Shown here: piece by piece, positions 34,499 to 45,139 of the stretch | How the letters are laid out: every line of letters starts with the position of its first letter | Numbering within the stretch: the first letter of the stretch is position 1 | From: Megalobrama amblycephala | Lineage: Eukaryota; Chordata; Actinopteri; Cypriniformes; Xenocyprididae | Length of the DNA: 64,000 bases | Direction of reading: 5' to 3' | NCBI RefSeq assembly: GCF_018812025.1 | Contig: NC_063050.1 | Location: 6,300,047 to 6,364,046 of the forward strand | Translations under genes and position numbers: made by a program | The notes under the pieces: generated by a model | Database searches by the model: none | The model's input: only the letters and a program-made list of their open reading frames with translations | What the model was told of the DNA's origin: nothing

Positions 34499-34597
34499 CT
34501 AGAGATTTCTGTGCAGTTTGTGGATGATCTTGTTCTTGAAGTGCTGGTTTCCTGTGGAAGAACTGGTCTGACACACCTCTGAGATGAACTGGATCAT
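34499..34597 (-). promoter_or_regulatory. Leader short ORF upstream of gene copy 2
   Basis: A 32-codon ORF (MIQFISEVCQTSSSTGNQHF and onward, ending LHRNL) has its ATG at 34595-34597 and its stop at 34499-34501. Compared with copy 1 it lacks 15 nt after the ATG and 18 nt near the end, both multiples of three. Confidence 0.5.
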
Positions 34598-34814
34598 TAC
34601 TCTCCGTCAGTGTCTGACCTCACTGATGCTCTTGTGTCTCACTGAACTTCAACAGCCTGAATCTCTCCCTGTTCAGAGGTTCATGTGTTTCTGCTGCTGT
34701 AAAGTGACTCACTGACAGATTCTCTGTGCCAGCGCTCATATCCTATTGATAATCACATTCACTGAAACACTCTCTGAACGCTTCGACATGGAGCCTCTTA
34801 CACTTTTCTAATGC

Positions 34815-35200
34815 TTAAAGGGTTAGTTCACCCAAAAATGACATTTAATTACTCATCTTCAGAACACAAATTAAGATATTTTTGATGAAATCCATGACCT
34901 ATCTGGCCTCTGATAGACTGCAACACAACGAACACTGTGATCTGTCTGCACAACACTTCTCTCTCATGTTTCCTCAAAGACCGTCTTCAGAACATTCAGG
35001 GAAATTGTGTCATTTCTAGATGCAAACCTGAAGCTTTCAGCTGTACGTGCAGACGGAGATGATTTACACTGAATCATGTCTCTCTGTTTGAACACAGAGT
35101 AGCAGAGATTATTGACTGTTTTGAGATTCACAGAGAATCATCCAATCTGAAAGAGCACGCTTGAATCTCGTGCAGAACTGCAGTGTAGAAATGTGCTGAT
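34815..35200. repeat. TTAA element start, common cyprinid family
   Basis: It begins TTAAAGGGTTAGTTCACCC directly at a TTAA that is empty in unit 1 (near 22996, ATGCTTAATAG). The inside has TTCAGAACACAAATTAAGAT. I could not find the right end with certainty. Confidence 0.5.
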
Positions 35201-35910
35201 GATCACACTAGAATACTGTCATTTGACATTTATGCAACTTTGTTTACTTAATCTGTAAAATATTAATCAACATTTTATGTAAAATTACACATTATTCTGT
35301 AAAAATACAGAACATTTCTTTTAAAAAAACAGAAATTGAATGTAATACTAAAATACATGCAATCCCCTGTAAATTTAATGGTGGAAAATTAAATTACAGC
35401 AAATATCAGTAAAACAACAGGCATTTTTCAGTGTATAATGACAAAACGGGAAAAATCTGTAAAAGAAAAAAGAAAATACAGACTATTACCTGTAAATTTA
35501 CATTTATTTTTAACAGTGCATCTACAGTTTAAGAACATTTTGTGCTTTTTACAGTCTTGCATGAATGAGGATGGATGCAGAGATCGATTTCTGATCTCTT
35601 CTCTGAATAGGGATACCGTACAAATGACCCCTCGGTGACGTCACACATGATGAACCCATGTGACTGACAAAGACCCACACAAAACTGCAATGGAAACCAT
35701 TAAATATGATATAATAAACCACTGATTCAAAACAAAAGATTCATAAAGATTCAAAGCTTCATGAAGCAGTGTTCTGAAATCATCACTAGATATTGTTGAA
35801 TAAAGTTTTCATGTTTCTTCATAACATTAAGATTGAAGCACTGCAGTCACATGACTGTTTTAAATATGTCTTTAGCAGCTTTCTGGACAAAAGAGATCTT
35901 TCACTGAAGC
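35200..35910. other. Non-coding flank of unit 2
   Basis: AT-rich, with TGTAAA/TTTACA-rich stretches typical of dispersed repeats (35250-35520). No gene is recognised. Confidence 0.4.
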
Positions 35911-36122
35911 TGATAGTCTGTGGATCGAGTCTGGCTTACAGAAGCAAGATTAAGGTTTAGTTTTTACTTTAAATCTTTACATTTCCAGCTTGTATATTTG
36001 TGATTGTGAAGAATCCGTTCATTAATCTCAGATAAAAGCAGAATCCCTAGAGCTCGATATCATTATAATCCGGAAGATAAACTTTTGCAGTTTTACTTAA
36101 AATAAACTGTTAATATTTGAAG
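35911..36122 (+). repeat. Direct repeat, left copy
   Basis: It begins AGTCTGTGGATCGAGTCTGG and runs to AATATTTGAAG. It is almost identical to 36443-36654, differing by a few single bases and one indel. The two copies flank an inverted segment. Confidence 0.85.
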
Positions 36123-36124
36123 TC

Positions 36125-36440
36125 TGTGAGAAATTGAACAGGTGTTCCTAATAATCCTTTAGGTGGGTGTATAAGTGATAGATCATGTGCAGTTTAATAC
36201 CAGAAAATATTACAATATTCATAATTCAGTAAAACTGAAACCCTTCAGAAACAGAAGGCATCACATTTACTAGATTATAATAATCTATTTCTCATGAATA
36301 AAACAAACACAGATAAATGTGATGTATATTGAAAGAGATGTGGAGTGTAAATGAATTACAAAACTTTACAGAAATAATTACATTGAAAGAAATTATAACT
36401 CAAAAGGGAAGTGTAATTCATAGAAAACTAAAAGAAGAAG
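36125..36440 (-). repeat. Inverted duplicate of 43381-43700, including one Tc1 end
   Basis: This segment is the reverse complement of 43381-43700. It carries host sequence plus the first ~45 bp of the Tc1 element (CCTAATAATCCTTTAGGTGG at about 36151-36170). The whole Gmr1-like element lies between the two inverted copies. Confidence 0.85.
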
Positions 36441-36442
36441 AG

Positions 36443-36654
36443 AGTCTGTGGATCGAGTCTGGCTTACAGAAGCAAGATTAAGGTTTAGTTTTTACTTTAA
36501 ATCTTTACATTTCCAGCTTGTATATTTGTGATTGTGAAGAATCGTTCATTAATCTCAGATAAAAGCAGAATCCCTAGAGCTCGATATCATTATAATCCGG
36601 AAGATGAACTTTTGCAGTTTTACTTCAAATAAACTGTTAATATTTGAAGATCGA
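36443..36654 (+). repeat. Direct repeat, right copy
   Basis: The second copy of the segment at 35911-36122. It continues into host sequence that borders the Gmr1-like LTR. Confidence 0.85.
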
Positions 36655-36739
36655 GTTTAATATGATAGTGACGCGAATGAGAAAACATTCAATAATATGA
36701 CATGATATGCTGATAAATGTACTTACCGTCATGTGATAT

Positions 36740-37147
36740 TGTGACGACCCGGAGTATCCTCCCTACCTGTTGGTGGCAGACTGCGGGAGTTCTGTGTCGC
36801 TTCTGATTGATTGATTGATTAATTAATAGTGATCAGGGGTGTAGAATATATATAAGGACTCAGGGTTGTTTATTGAGGTTAGCTCTCTTGGTGGGGTGGT
36901 TCTCCCAGGAGTTGCTCTTGACATCTCTCTCTTTCTTTAGTTATACATTTCTTATATCTTGTAGCTTTAAGACTTAGTTAGTGTTATTTTGTTATTTCCT
37001 TTGATATTTTATTTTTCCCTAGACTTACGTTTGTTATTTGTGATTATTGCTATGTTTGTTAAATCAATATAAATTAATTTATATTGATTGCACGGTGGTG
37101 TGTCATCCCTTTTTTATGTTGTGGCTTGAAACGAGCTGGCCGTAACA
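36740..37147 (+). repeat. 5-prime LTR of the Gmr1-like element
   Basis: It has TG...CA ends. A TATA-like ATATATATAAGGACTC near 36847 may be the core promoter. Confidence 0.9.
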
Positions 37148-37148
37148 T

Positions 37149-37172
37149 AAAATTGGGGGCTCGTCACGGATC
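37149..37172 (+). other. Primer-binding site (tRNA-Pro-like)
   Basis: TGGGGGCTCGTC occurs just after the LTR. It matches the usual complement of tRNA-Pro over its first 12 bases, then diverges. Confidence 0.6.
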
Positions 37173-37776
37173 GCTACATGTATAAGTAAGTGTATGATGT
37201 TTTCAGTGTTCACCTGTGCAAATGAGCAGACTTCAGTTATTTAGTGTGTTCTCAGCTGGGTTGTAAGTAATCCTTCCATCGGGACACTATTTGTTATTTT
37301 TGTTTGTTATTTTGCCTTTCTTATTTTTAAAGGTTATTCTGGGCGGAGGTTTTAAATCTCTGTCGGGGGTACGCTTCGGGCTTTTGGTTTAAATGTACCA
37401 ATTGTCCCAGAGTTTAGCGTTTAAATGCCGCCTCGAGCCCGGTACACCTTTGAAGACTAGGTAGGTTTAGTTAGTTTCATTTAGTGTGTAGTTAGGAACT
37501 GAAGTCTCTCATTTTCATTTAAGGTGACATTGTTTGCTGTTTTTTGCGTCCGTGTTGTTTGTAGTGCCTGCCAGTATGAAGATGTTGTGGGGAACGACTT
37601 GTGGTAAGTTTGTATTGCATCTATCTTGTAACTGGGCGGGGTTTGCAATTTGAGCGTGTTATGCTGCGACGATCCCTGGCGAAGAGGCTTATGGGATTTG
37701 TAGTTTCAATGTTGTAGTTTATAGTGGCGTTCTCACATGTGTTTTGTTTGTTAGCCTAACTTCTAGCGTACTAAAA

Positions 37777-40700
37777 ATGCCTTCGGTAGTCGAAGATTTC
37801 TTCGCGTTTCCTTCAGAAATATTACTGGAGAGATGCACCAAGGAAGAATTGTTGCAGATTGCAGAGCGTTTTGGCGTGGAGGTGACAAGCAACGACAAGA
37901 AGCTTAGAGAAACGCTGATGAACACTGTGAGAAGCGCGCTTTTCGAACGGGGCGTTTTAGAGGTAAGAGCTGAAGTTATTAACCCTGAAGAGTCTTTAAC
38001 GTCTCCTCTTTTTGATGCTGACAGAAATGTAAAGTTTAGTGAGATGTCTTTGCAAGAAAAGCAGCTATGTGTTGATGTGGAGAAGCTTCGTGCAGAGCGT
38101 GACGTTTGTGCTTTGAAAGAGAAAGAGTTGGAGAGAGATGTTGAGGTGAAGAGGTTACAACAACAGTTAGAGATGCGAAAATTGGAGTTGCAGTTTGAAA
38201 AAGAAAGGGAAGAAAGACAGTTTCAGTTGAGAAAGCTCGAATTAGAAATGACTGTAAAAACTGTTGAAACTCCACTTTCTGTGTCCTCTAATGAATCCGT
38301 CTCTGCTGCACCTGTTTTTGATGTTTTTAAACACATGAGAATGGTACCGCCGTTTTCTGAGAGGGAGGTAGAGAAATATTTTTCTCATTTTGAACGTGTC
38401 GCAGAGTCGCTGAAATGGCCCAGAGAATTTTGGACATTATTGCTGCAATGTGTGTTAACAGGGAGAGCACAGGAAGTTTATTCAGCGCTGACTGTTGAGC
38501 AAAGCGGTGACTACGAAATTGTTAAATCTGCACTATTGCAAGCATATGAATTAGCACCTGAGGCATATCGTCAGAGATTTAGAAGTTTCTTTAAACCTGA
38601 GAAGTGCACTTATCTTGAATTTGCCAGAGAAAAAGAAAATATGTTTGATCGTTGGTGTACCTCGATGAAAGTAACCACTAAAGAACAGCTTAGAGAACTG
38701 ATTCTTTTGGAAGAGTTTAAACATTGCGTGCCGAATGCTGTCGCTATGTATTTAAATGAGCATAAGGTGAGTAAATTGTCCGATGCTGCTCTCATGGCCG
38801 ACGAATTTGTTCTTACTCACCGAAGTACGACTAGCCATTTAAATGACTTGCATAAACCTAAGATGAGTGTCTTTGGTAAGAGCAAAGCGACTGTAACACG
38901 TCAGAATGTTGTTTCTAGTTCTTCCACTGATCATGCTGTTGCTAATACACGCATAAAAGGTGAGATTGTTTGCTTTTATTGTAAAAAGGCGGGGCATAAA
39001 ATTTCTGATTGTGCTGTTCTTAAGAAAAAGGAGAGATCTGCTAAAACTGTCGGCTTAATTTCTACATCATGCGAGAACCACAGTCTTGCCCAATCTGTGA
39101 AAATACAGCCTAAGCAGAGGGATATCTCTGAGTTGGAGATTGAGGATGTTAAGTGTCATAATGATTATGCACCATTTCTTACAGAGGGGACTGTGTCTTT
39201 GCCTGGCTTTGAGAAGACTGTTCCTGTTTGTATCCTTCGAGATACTGGGGCCGCGCAGTCCTTTTTATTGGAAGGACTTCTGCCTTTGTCTGATAGTACT
39301 GCTACTGGAACTCATGTACTAGTTAGAGGGTTTGAGATGGGGTTTATGGAAGTTCCTTTACACCGCATACATCTCTCCTCAAAACTGGTGTCGGGTAATG
39401 TTGTTGTTGGAGTTCGTGCTGTGCTTCCTGTTCCTGGTGTCACCTTTATACTAGGTAATGATCTAGCAGGAGGAAATGTGTGGGAAAAGTCTGACGGTGG
39501 AGTTCCACCTATAGTGGTTCCTGATGTAGACAAAATGGATGTCTCCCCTGACCGTCCTAATTTATTTCCTGCATGTGCCATAACTCGAGCCAAGGCTAAG
39601 AAAATGATATCTGATGAAAAGGGAAGTATTCTTAGTGATACTTTTATTTCCTCTGTGAATTCTTCCCAACCAGACCGTAATACTGTGTACACTGATAATG
39701 AAGATGTGATTCCTGTGTTTGAGTTACCATCTGTTGTTGACAATGTGGAAAAATCTCGTTCTAAGCCTGAAAGTATATTTTGCTTTGATAATGCTGATGC
39801 TTGTTCTTTATCTCCACTGTATAGTGTAACTCGAGATGAATTAATCAAAGAACAGCAGTCGGATTGCACCCTCCAAGATCTTTTTTCTTCAGTGAAGGAA
39901 GGAAGTGGTGACCAGAATTCACTTCCTGTCTACTTTCTTCGAGATGGATTGCTCTGTAGACAACAACCTATGAGTTCTGATATTTTAATCAACCCTAGAA
40001 TTCAAATTGTGGTTCCTGTTACTTTTCGTCAAGCTGTCCTGCAGTTATCTCATGAAGGTGTAGCTGGTCATATGGGTGTACGAAAGACCTATGACAGAAT
40101 TTTGAGAAAATTCTATTGGCCAAGAATCAAGCGAGATGTAATCAGTTATATACGGTCTTGTCATACGTGTCAAATGACTGGGAAGCCAAACCAGAAAATT
40201 CCGCTGGCTCCGTTACAGCCTATTGCTGCTGTTACAACTCCCTTCGAACATTTGATCATTGATTGTGTTGGTCCTTTACCGCGATCTAAAGCTGGACATG
40301 CTTATCTATTGACGGTAATGTGTCAGTCCACACGCTATCCTGCAGCCTATCCCTTGAGATCAATTACTACCAAATCGGTTTTAAAAGCTCTAACAAGTTT
40401 CATGTCTATCTTTGGCATTCCGAAAAATATCCAGTCTGATCAGGGCTCGAACTTTATGTCTCGACATTTCTCTAAAGTCATGAGACAACTTAAAGTAACA
40501 CATAACATCTCAAGTGCCTATCATCCTCAGAGTCAGGGGGCGCTAGAGAGATTCCATCAGACCCTGAAGTCACTTTTGAGATCTTATTGTGTTGAACTCG
40601 ACTGTGACTGGGAAGAGGGACTTCCTTGGATGTTATTAGCAATCCGTGAAGTCGTACAAGAGAGCATAGGTTTCAGTCCTAATGAATTGGTGTTTGGACA

Positions 40701-42645
40701 CACTGTCAGGGGCCCTATTGCTGTTCTTGCTGACGAATGGAAGACCTCTGACCCGCCAGAGAATGTTTTAGACTATGTAAGTAGCTTTCGTTATCGACTC
40801 TATGAAGCTAGAGCTATTGCCCAAAGAAAACTAGGTAAGTCTCAGGGGAAGATGCAGAGATTGTTTGACCGTAAGGTTAAGCCTAGAGAATTTCAGGTAG
40901 GTGACCAAGTGTTGGCTTTATTACCCATTTTGACTAGTCCTTTCCAGGCTAGGTTTACGGGACCCTATACGATCGTGAAATGTTTTCCCAATAACAACTA
41001 CCTATTAAACACGCCTGATCGCCGAAAGAAAGTGCAGGTTTGTCATATTAACTTATTGAAATCTTATGTGACTCCTGTGACTTTGCTATTTGTTGATGTT
41101 GTGTCCACTACTGCAGTTGCTGGTCAGAGCACTTCAGAAATGTCTGAAGAGATGGTGGGACAGTCAGGTCCAGTAGCTATGGAAGAGATGAACGGTCCTT
41201 CTCGAGGGGTAGTGGAGGGACGACTTAACAATTCTGAAATTTTTTGTAATTTGTCTTGCCATTTGTCTCATTTGTCTGAGTCGGAAAAGATTGACATAAT
41301 GAAATTGGTAAGTTCTTTCCCCTCTCTTTTTTCAGATGTCCCCACCCGAACTCATATCATCGAGCATGATATTGATGTCGGTACCGCTCAACCGGTAAAA
41401 CAACATGCGTATCGAGTAAATCCTATTAAAAGGGAATTACTTCAGAAGGAGGTCGATTATTTACTCGCTCATAACCTGGCAGAACCCAGTTTTAGTTCTT
41501 GGAGTTCACCATGTATTTTAGTGAATAAACCTGATAATACATATCGTTTTTGCACTGACTACAGGAAGCTCAATTCTCTGACAAAACCTGATTGCTATCC
41601 TTTACCTAGAATTGATGATTGCGTTGATCGTGTTGGCTCCGCAGAATTCGTCAGTAAGTTCGACCTTCTGAAAGGTTATTGGCAAGTGCCGTTAACATCC
41701 CGTGCTAAGGAATTGTCTGCTTTTGTTACACCTGACAGCTTCCTTCAATACACGGTTATGCCTTTTGGGGTCCGAAATGCTCCCGCTACATTCCAGCGGT
41801 TGGTGAATAGAGTACTATCTGGGTTGTCAGGGTGCGAGGCATACTTGGATGATGTTGTTTTGTTTAGTTCTTCTTGGTCCGAACACCTTGACCAAATTAG
41901 AGAGCTTTTTGTACGTCTGGCCGAAGCCAATTTAACCATTAATCTTGCTAAATGCGAGTTCGGAAAAGCCACCGTGACCTATCTGGGTAAGGTGGTTGGT
42001 CGGGGTTTTGTGAAACCAATTGATGCTAAGGTTGATGCTATTGTTAAGTTCCCTATGCCTGCTACCCGTCGTGAACTCCGTCGATTCCTGGGAATGGTAG
42101 GCTACTACCGAGGGTTTTGTCAGAATTTTGCTAGTGTTGTTACCCCTTTGACTGACTTATTGAGTCCAAAGAAACCATTTAAGTGGTCAGAACAGTGCCA
42201 GTGTGCTTTTGATAATGCTAAAGCCCTTTTAGCCAATGCACCTGTACTTGCTACACCTGATTTTAAGAGGTCTTTTCTCCTTGCAGTAGATGCCAGTGCT
42301 TGTGGTGCTGGTGCTGTTCTTTTACAGGAAGATGCTGATGGAATTGAACATCCGGTAAGCTATTTCTCAAAAAAATTTAACCGCCATCAGCAGGCTTATT
42401 CTACTATCGAAAAAGAGGCCTTGGCCCTGGTGTTGGCTGTTCAACATTTTGAGGTCTACTTGAGCTCCATTTGTGGCCCCATCATAGTGTATACCGACCA
42501 CAACCCTTTAACTTTCTTGGACAGAATGCGGGGTAAAAATCAAAGAATCATGAGGTGGAGTCTTACCTTACAGCCTTTTCATCTACAAATTAAGCACATA
42601 CGAGGCAAGGATAATCTAATTGCCGATGCTCTCTCCCGTGTTTAA
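37777..42645 (+). CDS. Gag-Pol polyprotein of the Gmr1-like element
   Basis: A single 1622-residue ORF from the ATG at 37777; the frame is open upstream but has no earlier ATG. Domains in order are: a charged coiled-coil-like stretch (residues ~94-160), a SCAN-like Gag capsid region (~190-340), a CCHC knuckle CFYCKKAGHKISDC (~398), an aspartic protease LRDTGAAQSFL (~487), an integrase with an HHCC zinc finger (~760-805) and the D,D,E core (IIDCVGPLP, SDQGSNF, GALERFHQ; ~828-925), reverse transcriptase with AYLDDVVLFSS (~1355), and RNase H (LLAVDASACGAGAVL; YTDHNPLTF). Catalytic residues all look present. Integrase-first order is typical of Gmr1-like elements, and SCAN domains of vertebrate transcription factors were derived from such Gags (published proposal). 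Confidence 0.93.
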   Translation: MPSVVEDFFAFPSEILLERCTKEELLQIAERFGVEVTSNDKKLRETLMNTVRSALFERGVLEVRAEVINPEESLTSPLFDADRNVKFSEMSLQEKQLCVDVEKLRAERDVCALKEKELERDVEVKRLQQQLEMRKLELQFEKEREERQFQLRKLELEMTVKTVETPLSVSSNESVSAAPVFDVFKHMRMVPPFSEREVEKYFSHFERVAESLKWPREFWTLLLQCVLTGRAQEVYSALTVEQSGDYEIVKSALLQAYELAPEAYRQRFRSFFKPEKCTYLEFAREKENMFDRWCTSMKVTTKEQLRELILLEEFKHCVPNAVAMYLNEHKVSKLSDAALMADEFVLTHRSTTSHLNDLHKPKMSVFGKSKATVTRQNVVSSSSTDHAVANTRIKGEIVCFYCKKAGHKISDCAVLKKKERSAKTVGLISTSCENHSLAQSVKIQPKQRDISELEIEDVKCHNDYAPFLTEGTVSLPGFEKTVPVCILRDTGAAQSFLLEGLLPLSDSTATGTHVLVRGFEMGFMEVPLHRIHLSSKLVSGNVVVGVRAVLPVPGVTFILGNDLAGGNVWEKSDGGVPPIVVPDVDKMDVSPDRPNLFPACAITRAKAKKMISDEKGSILSDTFISSVNSSQPDRNTVYTDNEDVIPVFELPSVVDNVEKSRSKPESIFCFDNADACSLSPLYSVTRDELIKEQQSDCTLQDLFSSVKEGSGDQNSLPVYFLRDGLLCRQQPMSSDILINPRIQIVVPVTFRQAVLQLSHEGVAGHMGVRKTYDRILRKFYWPRIKRDVISYIRSCHTCQMTGKPNQKIPLAPLQPIAAVTTPFEHLIIDCVGPLPRSKAGHAYLLTVMCQSTRYPAAYPLRSITTKSVLKALTSFMSIFGIPKNIQSDQGSNFMSRHFSKVMRQLKVTHNISSAYHPQSQGALERFHQTLKSLLRSYCVELDCDWEEGLPWMLLAIREVVQESIGFSPNELVFGHTVRGPIAVLADEWKTSDPPENVLDYVSSFRYRLYEARAIAQRKLGKSQGKMQRLFDRKVKPREFQVGDQVLALLPILTSPFQARFTGPYTIVKCFPNNNYLLNTPDRRKKVQVCHINLLKSYVTPVTLLFVDVVSTTAVAGQSTSEMSEEMVGQSGPVAMEEMNGPSRGVVEGRLNNSEIFCNLSCHLSHLSESEKIDIMKLVSSFPSLFSDVPTRTHIIEHDIDVGTAQPVKQHAYRVNPIKRELLQKEVDYLLAHNLAEPSFSSWSSPCILVNKPDNTYRFCTDYRKLNSLTKPDCYPLPRIDDCVDRVGSAEFVSKFDLLKGYWQVPLTSRAKELSAFVTPDSFLQYTVMPFGVRNAPATFQRLVNRVLSGLSGCEAYLDDVVLFSSSWSEHLDQIRELFVRLAEANLTINLAKCEFGKATVTYLGKVVGRGFVKPIDAKVDAIVKFPMPATRRELRRFLGMVGYYRGFCQNFASVVTPLTDLLSPKKPFKWSEQCQCAFDNAKALLANAPVLATPDFKRSFLLAVDASACGAGAVLLQEDADGIEHPVSYFSKKFNRHQQAYSTIEKEALALVLAVQHFEVYLSSICGPIIVYTDHNPLTFLDRMRGKNQRIMRWSLTLQPFHLQIKHIRGKDNLIADALSRV

Positions 42646-42855
42646 AGGGGTTTTTGCGTGGTGTTGGCTGTGCCCTTCTCTTTTCCTCCTTTTCTCTGTC
42701 TCTCTTTGATGTCCTAGGGCCCAGGAGATCCAAGAGTGAAATGGAACAGGATTGCAGAGATGAGTATCAGGGGCCTTTATTTTTTTTTTGTGATTATGTA
42801 TTAATATTTTTTTGTTGTTGTTTAAATTTTTGTCGGTTCTTTAGGGAACCTCTTT

Positions 42856-42868
42856 TTGGAGTGGGAGG
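42856..42868 (+). other. Polypurine tract
   Basis: TTTGGAGTGGGAGG lies directly before the 3-prime LTR, the usual plus-strand primer position. Confidence 0.65.
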
Positions 42869-43276
42869 TGTGACGACCCGGAGTATCCTCCCTACCTGTT
42901 GGTGGCAGACTGCGGGAGTTCTGTGTCGCTTCTGATTGATTGATTGATTAATTAATAGTGATCAGGGGTGTAGAATATATATAAGGACTCAGGGTTGTTT
43001 ATTGAGGTTAGCTCTCTTGGTGGGGTGGTTCTCCCAGGAGTTGCTCTTGACATCTCTCCCTTTCTTTAGTTATACATTTCTTATATCTTGTAGCTTTAAG
43101 ACTTAGTTAGTGTTATTTTGTTATTTCCTTTGATATTTTATTTTTCCCTAGACTTATGTTTGTTATTTGTGATTATTGCTATGTTTGTTAAATCAATATA
43201 AATTAATTTATATTGATTGCACGGTGGTGTGTCATCCCTTTTTTATGTTGTGGCTTGAAACGAGCTGGCCGTAACA
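42869..43276 (+). repeat. 3-prime LTR of the Gmr1-like element
   Basis: Identical to the 5-prime LTR except for two single-base changes (near 43059 and 43157). Confidence 0.9.
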
Positions 43277-43655
43277 ATATTCATGTCTGTTTCAAGACTT
43301 CTGAACTGAATTTAGATTTCCTAAGGACACTTTCTGTTTCGACACACAGGCTCTTTCTCAACAGCAAATACACCCCACCCATCTCTCTTCTTCTTTTAGT
43401 TTTCTATGAATTACACTTCCCTTTTGAGTTATAATTTCTTTCAATGTAATTATTTCTGTAAAGTTTTGTAATTAATTTACACTCCATATCTCTTTCAATA
43501 TACATCACATTTATCTGTGTTTGTTTTATTCATGAGAAATAGATCATTATAATCTAGTAAATGTGATGCCTTCTGTTTCTGAAGGGTTTCAGTTTTATTG
43601 AATTATGAATATTGTAATATTTTCTGGTATTAAACTGCACATGATCTATCACTTA

Positions 43656-44891
43656 TACACCCACCTAAAGGATTATTAGGAACACCTGTTCAATTTCTCA
43701 TTAATGCAAATATCTAATCAACCAATCATATGGCAGTTGCTTCAATGCATTTAGGGGTGTGGTCCTGGTCAAGACAATCTCCTGAACTCCAAACTGAATG
43801 TCAGAATGGGAAAGAAAGGTGATTTAAGCAATTTTGAGCGTGGCATGGTTGTTGGTGCCAGACGGGCACTGAGTATTCTCTGAGTATTTCACAATCTGCT
43901 CAGTTACTGGGATTTTCACACACAACCATTTCTAGGGTTTACAAAGAATGGTGTGAAAAGGGAAAAACATCCAGTATGCGGCAGTCCTGTGGGCGAAAAT
44001 GCCTTGTTGATGCTAGAGGTCAGAGGTGAATGGGCCGACTGATTCAAACTGATAGAAGAGCAACTTTGACTGAAATAACCACTCGTTACAACCGAGGTAT
44101 GCAGCAAAGCATTTGTGAAGCCACAACACGCACAACCTTGAGGCGGATGGGCTACAACAGCAGAAGACCCCACCGGGTACCACTCATCTCCACTACAAAT
44201 AGGAAAAAGAGGCTACAATTTGCACGAGCTCACCAAAATTGGACAGTTGAAGACTGGAAAAATGTTGCCTGGTCTGATGAGTCTCGATTTCTGTTGAGAC
44301 ATTCAGATGGTAGAGTCAGAATTTGGCATAAACAGAATGAGAACATGGATCCATCATGCCTTCTTACCACTGTGCAGGCTGCTGGTGGTGGTGGTGTAAT
44401 GGTGTGGGGGTTGTTTTCTTGGCACACTTTAGGCCCCTTAGTGCCAATTGGGCATCGTTTAAATGCCACGGCCTACCTGAGCATTGTTTCTGACCATGTC
44501 CATCCCTTTATGACCACCACGTACCCATCCTTTGATGGCTACTTCCAGCAGGATAATGCACCATGTCACAAAGCTCGAATCATTTCAGATTGGTTTCTTG
44601 AACATGACAATGAGCTCACTGTACTAAAATGGCCCCCACAGTCACCAGATCTCAACCCAATAGAGCATCTTTGGGATGTGGTGGAACGGGAGCTTCGTGC
44701 CCTGGATGTGCATCCCACAAATCTCCATCAACTGCAAGATGCTATCCTATCAACATGGGCCAACATTTCTAAAGAATGCTTTCAGCACCTTGTTGAATCA
44801 ATGCCACATAGAATTAAGGCAGTTCTGAAGGCGAAAGGGGGTCAAACACAGTATTAGTATGGTGTTCCTAATAATCCTTTAGGTGAGTGTA
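43656..44891 (+). mobile_element. Tc1-like DNA transposon
   Basis: Terminal inverted repeats of about 30 bp (TACACCCACCTAAAGGATTA on the left, its near-complement at 44862-44891) and TA at both sides. It carries one decayed transposase gene. Its left end was copied, inverted, into 36125-36170. Confidence 0.88.
43806..44857 (+). pseudogene. Tc1 transposase with N-terminal breaks
   Basis: The normal start MGKKGDLSNFERGMVVGARR is at 43806. A frame change near 43870 leads to a stop, and a TGA occurs at 44027-44029. From 44030 the frame is open for 275 residues. It holds the end of the DNA-binding region and the DDE catalytic domain with AWSDESRF, YFQQDNAPCHKA and SPDLNPIEHLWD (D, D, E spaced as in Tc1). 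The catalytic part looks intact, but the paired helix-turn-helix needed to bind the ends is disrupted. Confidence 0.88.
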
Positions 44892-45139
44892 TATACAGTT
44901 TATCAACATTACACACGTTTGGGCTGAGACTTTAATTGCACAGTTTGACCAGCAGGTGTCACCTCAAAGTCTATCCCAGATTATTTGTTTTTTTTTTAAA
45001 TCAAGAAAATTAAAGAAGCAGTCAAAATACAGAAGAAAACAAGAAGAACAAGACAAAAAGTACAGGACAATGGTGTATATAGGTGTGAATATATTGACAA
45101 GGACAATATAAAGACAGAGGGATATTTCAATGTTTTAAA

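Larger units (their letters stand above)
36740..43276 (+). mobile_element. Gmr1-like LTR retrotransposon, apparently intact
   Basis: Two 408-bp LTRs (36740-37147 and 42869-43276) differ at two positions by eye. The target duplication is ATAT (36736-36739 and 43277-43280), and unit 1 has the empty site near 27155. A primer-binding-like site and a purine tract are in place. One long ORF encodes Gag and Pol with integrase before reverse transcriptase. That order defines the Gmr1-like group of deuterostome Ty3/gypsy elements. All parts expected for movement are present, so it may be active or recently active. Confidence 0.92.

Noticed and set aside
39312..39869. 185-residue minus-strand frame inside the Gmr1-like element.
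   Set aside because: It is antisense to the intact Gag-Pol ORF and has no domain features.
44030..44857. Intact, active Tc1 transposase.
   Set aside because: The 275-residue frame lacks most of the DNA-binding N-terminus, which is present upstream but separated by a frame change and a stop.
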